The notes: generated from the sequence alone by a model not told the origin. DNA of 64,000 nt from Bacteroidales bacterium (GCA_029931975.1 JAOZQY010000005.1:53682-117681), one strand, 5' to 3'. Counted from the stretch's first letter, positions 36,869-48,022 are shown. Made by a program: numbers and translations.

Positions 36869-36901
36869 ATACGTTCGAGTTTAGTTAAAAATTATTATCA
36901 G

Positions 36902-36914
36902 TTTACATCGTAAA
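36902..36914. promoter_or_regulatory. Inverted repeat TTTAC-ATC-GTAAA in the divergent control region
   Basis: A perfect 5-bp inverted repeat with a 3-bp spacer about 35 bases upstream of the corrinoid-protein start, in the 140-base AT-rich gap shared with the AraC gene. It could be a regulator site, but AraC proteins usually bind direct repeats, and short AT-rich palindromes occur by chance. A TATATTTA -7-like element (36983-36990) precedes the AraC gene. Confidence 0.25.
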
Positions 36915-37008
36915 ATTAATGAATACAATCTATCTGATTGATATTTCCTTCACCAGTTATGATGCTATATTAACCAATTCATTATATTTATATTAAAATA
37001 AAACTAGC

Positions 37009-37872
37009 ATGAAAGAGTTAATGGAACAGATCAAGCTGAATCCTGATGAATCTTTCTATATCGGTATATTTCAAGACCATATCGATAAGAGTCGATGGCA
37101 CTACCACCAGGAATTTGAACTAAGCTTTATTACTGAAGGCTCAGGAAAGAGACTTGTTGGTGATTCCATTGAACCATTCCATCCTGGTGATTTGATTTTT
37201 ATCGGTCCCCGAATCCCACATGTATGGTTCTCTGAAAAATCTCAAGGCAGACAACATTCCGGAAGAACCCTTGAGTCTGTATATATGCTCTTTAACTATG
37301 ACATATTGCCTGCAGAGCTCACCGGGCTGTCTGAATTTAATCATGTACGAAAAGCCATTAACTTTTCAAAAAGAGGAATCAGGATTACCGGAGAAACATT
37401 GAATGAAGTAAGCAGACTCATGCTGCAGCTCCCCTATTTGAATCAGATAAAACGGTTGATGTTTTTCTACGAGATCATGGATCTTATTGGAAGGAGCAAC
37501 TCATTTTCCTACCTGGCCAGTACCAGTTATGTAAAAAACAAATTTGAAACCGCCAATTCAAGGGTGAACCGTATTCACGAATTCCTCATGAAAAATTACC
37601 AGAATGATATAGACCTTAATGAGGTTGCAGACATCGTACATATGGCATCAGCATCAGCCTGCAGATTTTTCAAATCCTCCACCGGATTAACTATTTTTGA
37701 ATACCTGAACAAGATCAAAATTGATTATTCATGCCAACTGCTCCTGAACACTGATCTGAATATTGTGGACATCAGTTACGATTGCGGATTCAACAACCTG
37801 AGCCATTTCAATAAGCAATTCAGAAAATTCATTCACAAGACCCCCTCCCAGTTTAGAAAATTACGCCGGTAA
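37009..37872 (+). CDS. AraC-family transcription regulator
   Basis: 287 residues with a cupin-type sensory domain (residues 15-120: HYHQEFELSFITEGSGKRLVG, PFHPGDLIFIGPRIPHVWFS) and a C-terminal double helix-turn-helix (about residues 185-287: DLNEVADIVHMASASACRFF, DISYDCGFNNLSHFNKQFRK, TPSQFRK). It is placed divergently from the corrinoid/RACo operon and just upstream of focA-fhs, so it probably controls one or both in response to a small organic ligand of the demethylation pathway. The inducer is not predictable. Confidence 0.85.
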   Translation: MKELMEQIKLNPDESFYIGIFQDHIDKSRWHYHQEFELSFITEGSGKRLVGDSIEPFHPGDLIFIGPRIPHVWFSEKSQGRQHSGRTLESVYMLFNYDILPAELTGLSEFNHVRKAINFSKRGIRITGETLNEVSRLMLQLPYLNQIKRLMFFYEIMDLIGRSNSFSYLASTSYVKNKFETANSRVNRIHEFLMKNYQNDIDLNEVADIVHMASASACRFFKSSTGLTIFEYLNKIKIDYSCQLLLNTDLNIVDISYDCGFNNLSHFNKQFRKFIHKTPSQFRKLRR

Positions 37873-37965
37873 TTTTAACCTTTTGTTATTACATTGCAAA
37901 TATAGTATTAGTATAAGGTAACTTTGATGTAAGTTTAGCCAAGGAATCCGCGATATATTTGTACG

Positions 37966-38832
37966 ATGGAAAACAGTACATATTCAGGATCAGCAGATAC
38001 ATTGCTACCACCAGAGATGGCCCGGGCAGCTGAAAACATCGGGGTATCAAAAGCGCATCAGGATGTGATTAAAACAATAGTTCTTGCTGTTCTTGCAGGG
38101 GCTTTTATTGCATTTGGTGCTGTTTTCGCCACCCTGGTTACATCCGGATCTACCATGACCTATGGAATTACAAAACTGTTGGGAGGAGTTGCCTTCAGCC
38201 TCGGCCTGATCCTTGTTGTTGTTGGGGGAGCCGAACTCTTTACAGGAAATAACCTCCTTAGTATGGCCTGGGCCAGTAAGAAAATATCCACAAAACAGGT
38301 ACTTCTGAATTGGCTCATTGTCTATGTGGGTAACATAATTGGTGCATTCTCAATCGTTATCCTGATGCTACTGTCGGGCCACTATCTGTTTGGTGAAGGA
38401 GTTGTCGGCTCCAATATACTGCACATTGCAGAGGCAAAATGCCAGCTGGGTTTCATGCAGGCCATTGTGCTGGGGATACTCTGCAATATATTGGTCTGTT
38501 TGGCCATCTGGCTTTGCTACAGCGCCAGATCGGCCCATGGTAAAATACTGGCTATCATTTTTCCCATCACAGCCTTCGTTTCCGCAGGCTTTGAGCACAG
38601 TGTGGCCAATATGTATTTCATCCCCATGGGTATCATGGTCAAAGCATTTGGAGGCCCGGAGCTGTGGAACATGATCGGAACATCGCCTGATCAATTCGAT
38701 TCTCTCACCTGGAGCCACTATTTCAATGATAATCTTTTTCCGGTAACCATTGGAAATATCATTGGGGGAGCTCTATTCGTAGGGCTGGCTTATTGGTTCA
38801 TCTATCTGCGAAAACCGCATGCTGTAAACTAA
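37966..38832 (+). CDS. focA: Formate/nitrite transporter (FNT family), FocA-like
   Basis: 288 residues, six membrane segments. The FNT signatures are present: VVVGGAELFTGNNLLSM, with the omega-loop Thr, and SAGFEHSVANMYFIPMG, with the central-pore His. Pentameric FNT channels move formate (or nitrite, hydrosulfide) with protons across the inner membrane. The gene directly precedes formyl-THF ligase (27 bases), strongly indicating formate as the substrate. With Fhs running toward ATP formation it would export formate; in the other direction it would import it. Confidence 0.85.
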   Translation: MENSTYSGSADTLLPPEMARAAENIGVSKAHQDVIKTIVLAVLAGAFIAFGAVFATLVTSGSTMTYGITKLLGGVAFSLGLILVVVGGAELFTGNNLLSMAWASKKISTKQVLLNWLIVYVGNIIGAFSIVILMLLSGHYLFGEGVVGSNILHIAEAKCQLGFMQAIVLGILCNILVCLAIWLCYSARSAHGKILAIIFPITAFVSAGFEHSVANMYFIPMGIMVKAFGGPELWNMIGTSPDQFDSLTWSHYFNDNLFPVTIGNIIGGALFVGLAYWFIYLRKPHAVN

Positions 38833-38859
38833 CTATTACAACCTATTAAATATATAACT

Positions 38860-40527
38860 ATGACCGATTTGGATATTGCAAAAAAAGTTGAGCTTCAACA
38901 CATCTCTGAGATCGCAAAAAAATTTGGAGTAGAGGAATATGACATCGAGATGTATGGCAAGTATAAAGCAAAAATCCCCCTCTCATTTATTGATGAGAAA
39001 AAGGCCGCGAAAAGCAAGCTGATCCTGGTCTCTGCCATCTCTCCCACCCCGGCAGGAGAAGGTAAAACTACAGTCTCCATAGGCCTGTCTGAAGGATTGA
39101 ACAAGGTAGGTAAGAAAACCACTGTTGTTCTGAGAGAACCTTCGCTTGGTCCTGTTTTCGGGATCAAAGGCGGAGCCACCGGGGGAGGCTATTCACAGGT
39201 GCTTCCCATGGAGGATATCAACCTGCATTTCACCGGCGATTTTTCAGCCATTGAAAAGGCACACAACCTGCTGGCAGCAGTAATTGATAATAACATTCAA
39301 AGTAAAAGCAATGGTCTTGGACTGGATCCGCGAACCATCTCCTGGAAACGGGTTATAGATATGAACGACCGGTCGCTCCGCAAAATTGTTGTGGGACTGG
39401 GTGGAACAACTTCAGGAATCCCAAGAGAAACCGGTTTTGATATAACAGCTGCATCTGAGATCATGGCCATCCTCTGCCTGGCTGACAATCTGCATGACCT
39501 GAAGATCAGGCTGGGAAATATCTTTATCGGCTATACCTTCCAAAGGAAACCAATCTACGCACGCGACCTGAATGCTGGCGGAGCCATGGCTACACTGCTA
39601 AAAGACGCCATCAAACCCAACCTGGTACAGACCATTGAAGGAAATCCCGCCATCATACATGGAGGCCCCTTTGCCAATATTGCCCAGGGAACCAATTCGG
39701 TGTTAGCCACACGCATGGGAATGACCTTCTCAGATTATACAGTGACAGAGGCCGGGTTTGGTTTTGACCTGGGGGCCGAAAAGTTTTTCGATATTAAATG
39801 TCAGAGTGCAGGTCTGTCTCCAAAGGCAGTTGTTTTAACAACAACCATAAGAGCCTTAAAATACCATGGCGGAGCCGATCTGAAAAAGCTGACAGAACCT
39901 GATTGTGATGCACTCAGCAAAGGGTTGCCCAACCTGGAGAAACACCTTGAAAATATCAGGCAATTTAACGTGACACCTGTGATCGCCATCAACCGTTTTA
40001 GCTCCGACTCAGATGAAGAGGTCCGCATTATTGAAAAGAAAGCAGAGGAACTTGGAGTGAGATGTGCTGTGGCTGACCTCTGGGCCAAAGGAGGCGAGGG
40101 AGCCATTGATCTGGCACACAAAGTGATTGAAGTCGTAGAGACCGATCCGCCTGTATTTGATCCCATGTATGACTGGAGCTGGCCGGTTAAGAAGAAGATT
40201 GAAACCCTGGCCACAAAAATTTATGGTGCCGAACATGTCGACTATTCATCACAGGCAAAAAAGGACCTGAAAAAAATCTCGGAACTGGGACTGGAGCAGA
40301 TGCCCATTTGCATTGCAAAAACCCAGAAATCTCTATCGGACAATCCTGCACTCCTTGGCCGACCCAAGGACTTCATTATCACTGTCCGGGAGATTGAAAT
40401 AGCATCAGGGGCAGGATTTCTGATTCCCATAACCGGTTCGATTATGCGGATGCCGGGCCTGCCGGCGCATCCCGCATCTGAAAATATCAGCATAGACAAC
40501 AACGGGAACATTACCGGACTTATGTAA
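38860..40527 (+). CDS. fhs: Formate-tetrahydrofolate ligase
   Basis: 555 residues, the standard length. P-loop PTPAGEGKTT at about residues 62-71; other family blocks are LREPSLGPVFGIKGGATGGG, YSQVLPMEDINLHFTGD, DLNAGGAMATLLKDAI, FANIAQGTNSV and FGFDLGAEKFFDIKC. The enzyme interconverts formate + THF + ATP and 10-formyl-THF + ADP in the cytoplasm. It lies between focA and the THF methyltransferase, so it forms the formate end of the local one-carbon pathway. FolD, which would link it to MetF, is not in the window. Confidence 0.95.
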   Translation: MTDLDIAKKVELQHISEIAKKFGVEEYDIEMYGKYKAKIPLSFIDEKKAAKSKLILVSAISPTPAGEGKTTVSIGLSEGLNKVGKKTTVVLREPSLGPVFGIKGGATGGGYSQVLPMEDINLHFTGDFSAIEKAHNLLAAVIDNNIQSKSNGLGLDPRTISWKRVIDMNDRSLRKIVVGLGGTTSGIPRETGFDITAASEIMAILCLADNLHDLKIRLGNIFIGYTFQRKPIYARDLNAGGAMATLLKDAIKPNLVQTIEGNPAIIHGGPFANIAQGTNSVLATRMGMTFSDYTVTEAGFGFDLGAEKFFDIKCQSAGLSPKAVVLTTTIRALKYHGGADLKKLTEPDCDALSKGLPNLEKHLENIRQFNVTPVIAINRFSSDSDEEVRIIEKKAEELGVRCAVADLWAKGGEGAIDLAHKVIEVVETDPPVFDPMYDWSWPVKKKIETLATKIYGAEHVDYSSQAKKDLKKISELGLEQMPICIAKTQKSLSDNPALLGRPKDFIITVREIEIASGAGFLIPITGSIMRMPGLPAHPASENISIDNNGNITGLM

Positions 40528-40551
40528 AATGAACTAAACCGCAAGAATCAT

Positions 40552-41406
40552 ATGAAAACCATTCTTAAAAGCAAGTCACAGGAGCTGGTCATAGACACAG
40601 AGGGACCAGTTGTTATCATTGGTGAAAGCATCAATCCCACCCGAAGAAAAAAACTGGTAGAAACCCTCTCTCAGAACAATTTTGAATTAGCCATCCAGCT
40701 GGCCAAAAGCCAGATTGAAGCCGGGGCCGATGTACTGGATGTAAATGTCGGTTTTCCGGGCGTGGATGATGTGGCTCTGCTTCCTGCAACAGTAAAGGCC
40801 ATTCAGGATGCAGTGGATGTCCCACTCTGCATCGATTCGCCCAATCCCAAGGCCATCGAAACCGCACTGAAAGCAGTCGAAGGAAAACCGCTGATCAATT
40901 CGGTCAATGGTGAAGAGAAGTCCTTGCAGACGATCCTTCCCATGATCAAGGAGCATGGAGCTGCAGTGATCGGACTGGTGATGGATGATGATGGGATCAC
41001 ACAGGATCCTGAAAAAAGATTTCAGATTGCTGAAAAGATCCTCAACCGTGCCATCCAGACCGGAATTCCACAGGAAGATGTGGTGATCGATCCACTGGCC
41101 ATGGCAGTAAGTGCCGATCCCAATGCTTGCCTGGTCACCCTGGAGACCATCAAACTGGTACATGACCGGCTGGGACTTAACATCACACAGGGGGCCAGCA
41201 ACATCTCTTTTGGTCTGCCCAACAGAGTGGAACTGAACAATGCCCACATGGCCATCTCCATCTGGAACGGCCTCACCTGTCCAATCGCCAATCCGGCCAA
41301 AATCACCACCTTTGTAAGGGCCATGGACCTGATCAGGGCGCGGGACGATTTTGCCATGCGGTTTACGGAGTTTTTTTACAACCAGGAGGCACTGAAGAAT
41401 AGTTAG
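40552..41406 (+). CDS. Methyltetrahydrofolate:corrinoid methyltransferase (AcsE/MtvA/MtgA-like)
   Basis: 284 residues of the pterin-binding TIM barrel (DHPS-like) family. VVIIGESINPTRRKKLVE, AGADVLDVNVGFPGVDD, PLCIDSPNPKAIETAL, LINSVNGE and the terminal QGASNISFGLPNR are typical of methyl-THF:corrinoid methyltransferases and include the Asp/Asn residues that bind the pterin. It should move a methyl group between THF and the corrinoid protein encoded at 36.2 kb. It follows fhs by 24 bases and precedes the MetV-MetF gene by 40 bases, so the plus-strand genes form one unit. Direction of transfer is not visible in sequence. Confidence 0.85.
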   Translation: MKTILKSKSQELVIDTEGPVVIIGESINPTRRKKLVETLSQNNFELAIQLAKSQIEAGADVLDVNVGFPGVDDVALLPATVKAIQDAVDVPLCIDSPNPKAIETALKAVEGKPLINSVNGEEKSLQTILPMIKEHGAAVIGLVMDDDGITQDPEKRFQIAEKILNRAIQTGIPQEDVVIDPLAMAVSADPNACLVTLETIKLVHDRLGLNITQGASNISFGLPNRVELNNAHMAISIWNGLTCPIANPAKITTFVRAMDLIRARDDFAMRFTEFFYNQEALKNS

Positions 41407-41445
41407 TTAGTCGGAAAATATTAGTATTTATTAAAAACTAGATTG

Positions 41446-42882
41446 ATGTCCTTATTTACTCCAGGCAGAAGATGGCAGCCTCCCTTTTTCCCTTTTAAAA
41501 AGGAGCCTTTCAGGAAAAGGGTTCTGAGAAAAATTGAACGCTGGATCAAGGGACCCTTGTTTGGCTGCAGGATGTGCGGAAACTGCCTCTTGCAGGAGAC
41601 GGCCTTTGTCTGTCCCATGGAATGTCCCAAAGGAATGCGGAACGGCCCCTGTGGCGGATCCACACCGGAGCGTTGCTATGTGGATGAGACCCGGCCCTGC
41701 ATCTGGTACAAAATCTATGACCGTTCCTTTAAGATGGGTCGTGAACATATGCTCCTGGAGGTATTGCCACCACTGGACTGGGATAAGGTTGGGACCGAAA
41801 CCTGGGGAGATGTGATTCGGTCCATGCGGAAATTTGGATCAGGTTCTTTTATCAAGGACCGCTTCTCCAGCAATAGGGAGAAGAAAAGCCAGTCATGGGA
41901 AGCTGTATTTCAGCCGGTCAGACAACCATCCTGGTGGAAGGGAGATTCCCTCTACCATCCACCTGCCTATGAAGATCCCTTTTCAAAGCTGGAGAGAGAA
42001 CTGAAATCAGGCAAATTCGTAATCACCGCCGAGGTCTCCCCACCCCTGAGCACTGCCACAGGAAAGCTGAAGCGCGATATTGCCATGGTAAAAGAACTGG
42101 TTGCAGCTATTAATTTTACTGATAGTGCTTCGGCCAGTCCCCGCATGTCAAGCATGGCATGCAGCAAGATAGCTGCAGAACTGGGTGCCGATCCGGTATT
42201 ACAGATTGCTGCAAGGGATAAGACCCGCAGTGGTTTGCAATCGGATATCATGGGAGCCAATGTGATGGGCGTTCATAATGTACTCTGTATTACGGGCGAT
42301 AATGCACGGATCGGACCTACACCCACCAGCAATACCAACATCCTGGATATGGATGCCATCCAGATGCTCTGGATCCTTCGAAGGATGCGGGACGAAGGAA
42401 TCTACCTGGATGGACGGAAAATGAAATCACCACCCGAGCTCTTCCTGGGAGCAGCAGCCTCTCCCTTTGCCTCAGAACCAAGGTTCCAGGCACTCAGGGA
42501 AGAAAAAAAGATCAATGCCGGGGCACAGTTTTTCCAGACTAACCTGATCTATGATCCAAAGGGACTGGAGCTCTGGCTGGAGGAGCTTGATAAGAGAAAT
42601 ATCCTGGATAAAGTCTATATCCTGGCCGGGGTGACTCCCATTCGAAGTAATCGAATGGCTCAGTACCTGCACCATAACATTCCAGGGGTCAGGGTCCCTC
42701 AAGCCATTCTGGATCGTTTTGAGGCAAGTAGAGAAGATGATTATGAAGAACTTGGCGTGGAAATCGCCCTGGAGATCATGGAGCAAATCAAAGGCTTACA
42801 GGGCCTAAATGGCTTCCACCTTATGTCGGTAGGATGGGAAGCTATTGTGCCCCGCATCATCAGTGAAGCCGGTTTAAGCTGA
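41446..42882 (+). CDS. metF: Fusion of MetV-type Cys-rich domain and methylenetetrahydrofolate reductase (MetF)
   Basis: 478 residues from ATG 41446 (a TTG at 41443 precedes it). Residues 35-95 hold eight Cys (41, 44, 47, 56, 60, 69, 77, 85) in the pattern GCRMCGNC, CPMECPKGMRNGPCGG and CY...RPCIWYK, which is the zinc-binding MetV/methylene-THF-reductase C-terminal-domain type (PF12225). From about residue 185 (FVITAEVSPPLS) follows the MetF barrel with DSASASPRMSSMA, VHNVLCITGDN and GAAASPFASEPR. MetF interconverts methyl-THF and methylene-THF; in acetogens MetV is a separate subunit linking MetF to its electron partner. The fusion suggests the acetogen-like, not NADH-only, type. Confidence 0.85.
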   Translation: MSLFTPGRRWQPPFFPFKKEPFRKRVLRKIERWIKGPLFGCRMCGNCLLQETAFVCPMECPKGMRNGPCGGSTPERCYVDETRPCIWYKIYDRSFKMGREHMLLEVLPPLDWDKVGTETWGDVIRSMRKFGSGSFIKDRFSSNREKKSQSWEAVFQPVRQPSWWKGDSLYHPPAYEDPFSKLERELKSGKFVITAEVSPPLSTATGKLKRDIAMVKELVAAINFTDSASASPRMSSMACSKIAAELGADPVLQIAARDKTRSGLQSDIMGANVMGVHNVLCITGDNARIGPTPTSNTNILDMDAIQMLWILRRMRDEGIYLDGRKMKSPPELFLGAAASPFASEPRFQALREEKKINAGAQFFQTNLIYDPKGLELWLEELDKRNILDKVYILAGVTPIRSNRMAQYLHHNIPGVRVPQAILDRFEASREDDYEELGVEIALEIMEQIKGLQGLNGFHLMSVGWEAIVPRIISEAGLS

Positions 42883-42981
42883 ACGTATCTGACTCAGATA
42901 GAACCTGGGTCAGGGCTTCTTAAAGTCAATTTCCAGGAAAATGCAATTTTAAGTTTTACCATAGTTTGACTCTTATAATTA

Positions 42982-45057
42982 TTAAATCCCATCTTTAACA
43001 TGGAAGGTGGCCGATAACATCTGCACCCCCAGTGCCTCGCTGCGCTCACCAGGCGATCCGTTGCCCACATAGACCCAGTACTCTCCTGGTACTACTTCAG
43101 CTACACCCTCCTGGTTGATCTGCTCCAATGCCTGAGAGTCCAGTCTGAATGAAACCTCGGTGGATGAACCACTGCTCAACTCAACCCTGGTGAAATTCTT
43201 CAGCGACCACCGCGGCTGAATTCCATCTAAATCGGGCACCGAAACATAGAGCTGGACCACCTCTTCCGCATCTAGATGACCACTGTTTCTCACCTTCAAT
43301 GAAACATGGATGGACTCACCGGGGGCGATTTCCTCTGTGTCAAGGAAAAGATCGTTGAATGAAAATTTCGTGTATGAAAGTCCAAATCCGAAGGGATAAA
43401 GTGGCTCGGATGTTATGTATCTGTAGGTACGCTCCGTCATGGAATAGTCCTCGTAAGGAGGCAACTGATCCACTGATTTGGGGAAGGTGATTGGCAGTTT
43501 TCCCGAGGGCACCTCGTTTCCAAAAATTAAATCAGCCACAGCATTACCACCCTCCTGTCCAGGGTACCAGGTCCAGAGGATGGCATCGGCAAGCTCCTCT
43601 ACTTCAGGCATGGTAATGGGGCTTCCACCGGTCATCACCACAATTACCGGATGGTCGTGACCTGCTTTCAGCTTCCTAAGGTAATCCAGCTGATTGGAGG
43701 GGACACTCAGATCGAGCCTGTCGCCCTTACTGGGTGAAGCAAGCGACTCACCCTCTTCCCCTTCCAGCAACTGGGAAATACCCAGTACCACAATGGTGGC
43801 CTCATGATCAGCGGCTCCTCCGCTTGCCCAGTCCACCGGGTTAATGTTGTCCCAGTACTCCAGCACACCCATCCTGTAGTCCACCGTGGTTCCGGCACTT
43901 ACCCTTGAGGTGATCCCCTCCAGAAAATTTACAAGATTAGAGCTAACACCATAGTAGTTGCCCAGTAATACGGTACTATTATTCGCCTGTGGTCCGGTTA
44001 CATAGAGGGTTTTTAAATCCTTTTTCAATGGGAGTGCCCCATTGTTCTTTAACAATACCATGGACTTAAGGGCGGCCACATAGGCAATCTCTACATGTTC
44101 CTCACAATTGATTATACTTTCATTCACATCATTGTAAGGGTTCATGGACGGAGGATCAAACAATCCTAATTCGAAGCGGGTAATAAAAAGTTCCGCAAGC
44201 CTTGCATCGATTGTTTCCTCGCTTACCAGTCCGCGTGCCAACGCTTCTCCCAGGGCCTGGAAGGTATTGCCACAATTCAGGCTGACCCCCGCATTAATCG
44301 CCAAAGCAGCTGATTCTACCACATCCACGGTCACCTTGTGACCCGTATGAAAATCCTGAATGGCCCAACAATCGCTCAGGAAATGACCCTTGAATCCCCA
44401 TTCCTTGAAGAGAATATCGCCAAGCAGTAAAGAACTGGCACAGGCAGGTTCTCCCAACACCCTGTTGTAGGCTCCCATAACCGATTCCACATTGGCCTCG
44501 GTAACCAGTGCCTTGAATGCAGGCAGATAGGTCTCATGCAAATCTTTCAGGCTGGTAATGGCATCAAACTCATGCCTCAGGGCCTCGGGACCCGAATGAA
44601 CAGCATAATGCTTGGCACAAGCTCCTGTCTTCAGGTATTTGGGATCATCGCCCTGAAGTCCTCTTACCACCTCCATACCCAGTTGAGCAGTCAGGTAAGG
44701 ATCTTCTCCGTAGGTCTCCATACCCCTTCCCCACCTGGGATCTCTGAATATATTTACATTGGGTGTCCAGAAGGTTAGCCCGGCGTACTGAGCATAGTTC
44801 CCTATCTCCTGGGAGATGGCAAATTTTGCTCTTGCCTCATCCGAAACAGCCGAATAGATGCTGAAGATCAGCTTCCTGTCAAATGTGGCTCCCAGGCCAA
44901 TGGGCTGGGGAAACACGGTGGCCCTACCATTTCTGGCCACCCCGTGAAGCGCTTCACTCCACCAGTTGTATTCAGGTATTCCCAGCCTTTCTATGGCTAC
45001 AGCATCATAAGTTAACTGACTGATCTTCTCCTCAATGGTCATTTCTCCAATCAGCAT
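42982..45057 (-). CDS. GH3 beta-glycosidase (beta-glucosidase/xylosidase type), 5' end missing
   Basis: 691 residues from the only ATG (45057). GH3 blocks: NWWSEALHGVARNGRATVFP, DPRWGRGMETYGEDPYLTA, KHYAVHSGPE, and the nucleophile motif LSDCWAIQDF; C-terminal domains include ILWTWYPGQEGGNAVAD, YPFGFGLSYT and a fibronectin-III-like end. It removes terminal beta-glucose or beta-xylose residues. Upstream of the ATG the same frame stays open for 20 codons reading YAFAWYNPDLSFEERLQ, a normal GH3 beginning, until a TAA at 45120-45118, without any start codon and without a signal peptide. The true 5' end therefore seems deleted; if translated, the protein would stay in the cytoplasm and lack some N-terminal residues. 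Confidence 0.75.
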   Translation of the reverse strand: MLIGEMTIEEKISQLTYDAVAIERLGIPEYNWWSEALHGVARNGRATVFPQPIGLGATFDRKLIFSIYSAVSDEARAKFAISQEIGNYAQYAGLTFWTPNVNIFRDPRWGRGMETYGEDPYLTAQLGMEVVRGLQGDDPKYLKTGACAKHYAVHSGPEALRHEFDAITSLKDLHETYLPAFKALVTEANVESVMGAYNRVLGEPACASSLLLGDILFKEWGFKGHFLSDCWAIQDFHTGHKVTVDVVESAALAINAGVSLNCGNTFQALGEALARGLVSEETIDARLAELFITRFELGLFDPPSMNPYNDVNESIINCEEHVEIAYVAALKSMVLLKNNGALPLKKDLKTLYVTGPQANNSTVLLGNYYGVSSNLVNFLEGITSRVSAGTTVDYRMGVLEYWDNINPVDWASGGAADHEATIVVLGISQLLEGEEGESLASPSKGDRLDLSVPSNQLDYLRKLKAGHDHPVIVVMTGGSPITMPEVEELADAILWTWYPGQEGGNAVADLIFGNEVPSGKLPITFPKSVDQLPPYEDYSMTERTYRYITSEPLYPFGFGLSYTKFSFNDLFLDTEEIAPGESIHVSLKVRNSGHLDAEEVVQLYVSVPDLDGIQPRWSLKNFTRVELSSGSSTEVSFRLDSQALEQINQEGVAEVVPGEYWVYVGNGSPGERSEALGVQMLSATFHVKDGI

Positions 45058-45159
45058 TTGTAAACGTTCCTCAAAAGAAAGATCGGGATTGTACCAGGCA
45101 AAAGCATAGGAAGGCTCTTAGTTTAGAAGGAATCAGCCTTAAAGGTAAAAATGTTGTCA

Positions 45160-45190
45160 AAAAAAAGAGGGACAATCGTCCCTCTTTTTA
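45160..45190 (-). terminator. Intrinsic terminator after gyrB
   Basis: The sequence AAAAAAGAGGGAC-AATC-GTCCCTCTTTTT forms a perfect 12-bp stem with a 4-base loop and T-runs on both strands. It begins about 24 bases after the gyrB stop, in the right place to end the gyrB transcript, and could act in both directions. Confidence 0.85.
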
Positions 45191-45213
45191 AAGTTAGCTG
45201 CTAAAATGAGTCA

Positions 45214-47208
<1,995 letters not shown>

Positions 47209-47393
47209 TTATTTATTTAAATGACGGTCCACAACCATCTATAAAATTCCCGTTAATTTATTGTGAATTTAATCCCTCCTAAAAACCTGTAAGTGGTTTT
47301 ACTCCCCTTCGATTTGCCAATTTGGATAACAATTTTTAAACGCTTGATTTACAATACTTTGAAAATTAATTCCAAGCCTTCTAATAATTGCTG

Positions 47394-47423
47394 TAAAAGT
47401 AGCAAAAATTATCATTTTTACAA
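47394..47423 (-). promoter_or_regulatory. Candidate gyrB promoter
   Basis: On the minus strand TTGT (47423-47420) and TACTTTTA (near 47402-47395) are 17-18 bases apart, a reasonable match to TTTG-N19-TAnnTTTG. It would give a leader of about 190 bases before gyrB. The rest of the 286-base AT-rich gap (47197-47482) shows no gene or RNA that I recognise. Confidence 0.35.
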
Positions 47424-47482
47424 GCCCGGAAAGCCTTGAAAACCAGTGAAGTTATTAACAGAAAATAGTACAGAATTAGGAC

Positions 47483-48021
47483 TCAGTTTTTGGTTCCGAA
47501 ATCCAGTTTATGATTCACCTCTCTGACTACCCTGTAAGCCAATCGTTTTCCATATTGATCCAGGAACAAGCGAACCGCTTCAGGATCTCGTTTGGAAAGC
47601 TCCCTGAGTGCCCAGGAGAGCGCTTTCGGTATCATATCATGGGGATCATCCACCACCTGTTCACAAACAGCTATGGTCCGGGGTGTATCGCCGGTCCCTC
47701 CGCGACTCTTCAGGTTCAGAGCCACGGTAGAAACCTCGGCCACCCTGCGATCCCAGAAGTTATCCGATTTCAGCAACTTATCAATGTGCTTATCCTTAAC
47801 CACACCCCTTCCCCATAGTACCCCGTAAATTCCAACTGTAAAGTGATCAACCGAGGCCCAGTTTTCCAGGAAGGATAATTGGCCCTTAATGCCTTTATCA
47901 GTTCTTTATTTCGGGGTTGGCCACCCCGATTACCTCCTGCGAGCCTGGAGCAAAATACCTGATCTGTTGTTTGCATTTTTCTGTGGAAAGCTCAGAAAGA
48001 GCTTCCCGAAGCTCCCTCCAT
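47483..48021 (-). pseudogene. DNA alkylation repair (AlkD-type HEAT repeat) pseudogene
   Basis: From the ATG at 48021, loss of one base would read MEELREALSELSTEKCKQQI; as it stands the frame breaks at once. The next frame gives KQQIRYFAPGSQEVIGVANP, EIKN and a stop at 47900. After a jump of perhaps 70 missing residues, the sequence continues GQLSFLENWASVDHFTVGIY, VVKDKHIDKLL, NFWDRRVAEVSTVAL, DPHDMIPKALSWALRELSKRD to 47483. This is the end of an AlkD/DNA-alkylation-repair HEAT protein, a glycosylase for alkylated bases. At least two frame breaks and one internal deletion make it non-functional. It follows the TOPRIM gene by 1-2 bases on the same strand. Confidence 0.75.
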
Positions 48022-48022
48022 C

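Noticed and set aside
37954..37961. TATATTTG as promoter of focA
   Set aside because: It is only 4 bases from the ATG, so the transcript would start at or inside the coding region, and no -33 element fits.
36200..42882. Complete Wood-Ljungdahl pathway
   Set aside because: No CO dehydrogenase/acetyl-CoA synthase or formate dehydrogenase genes are in the window; only the methyl-branch genes are seen.
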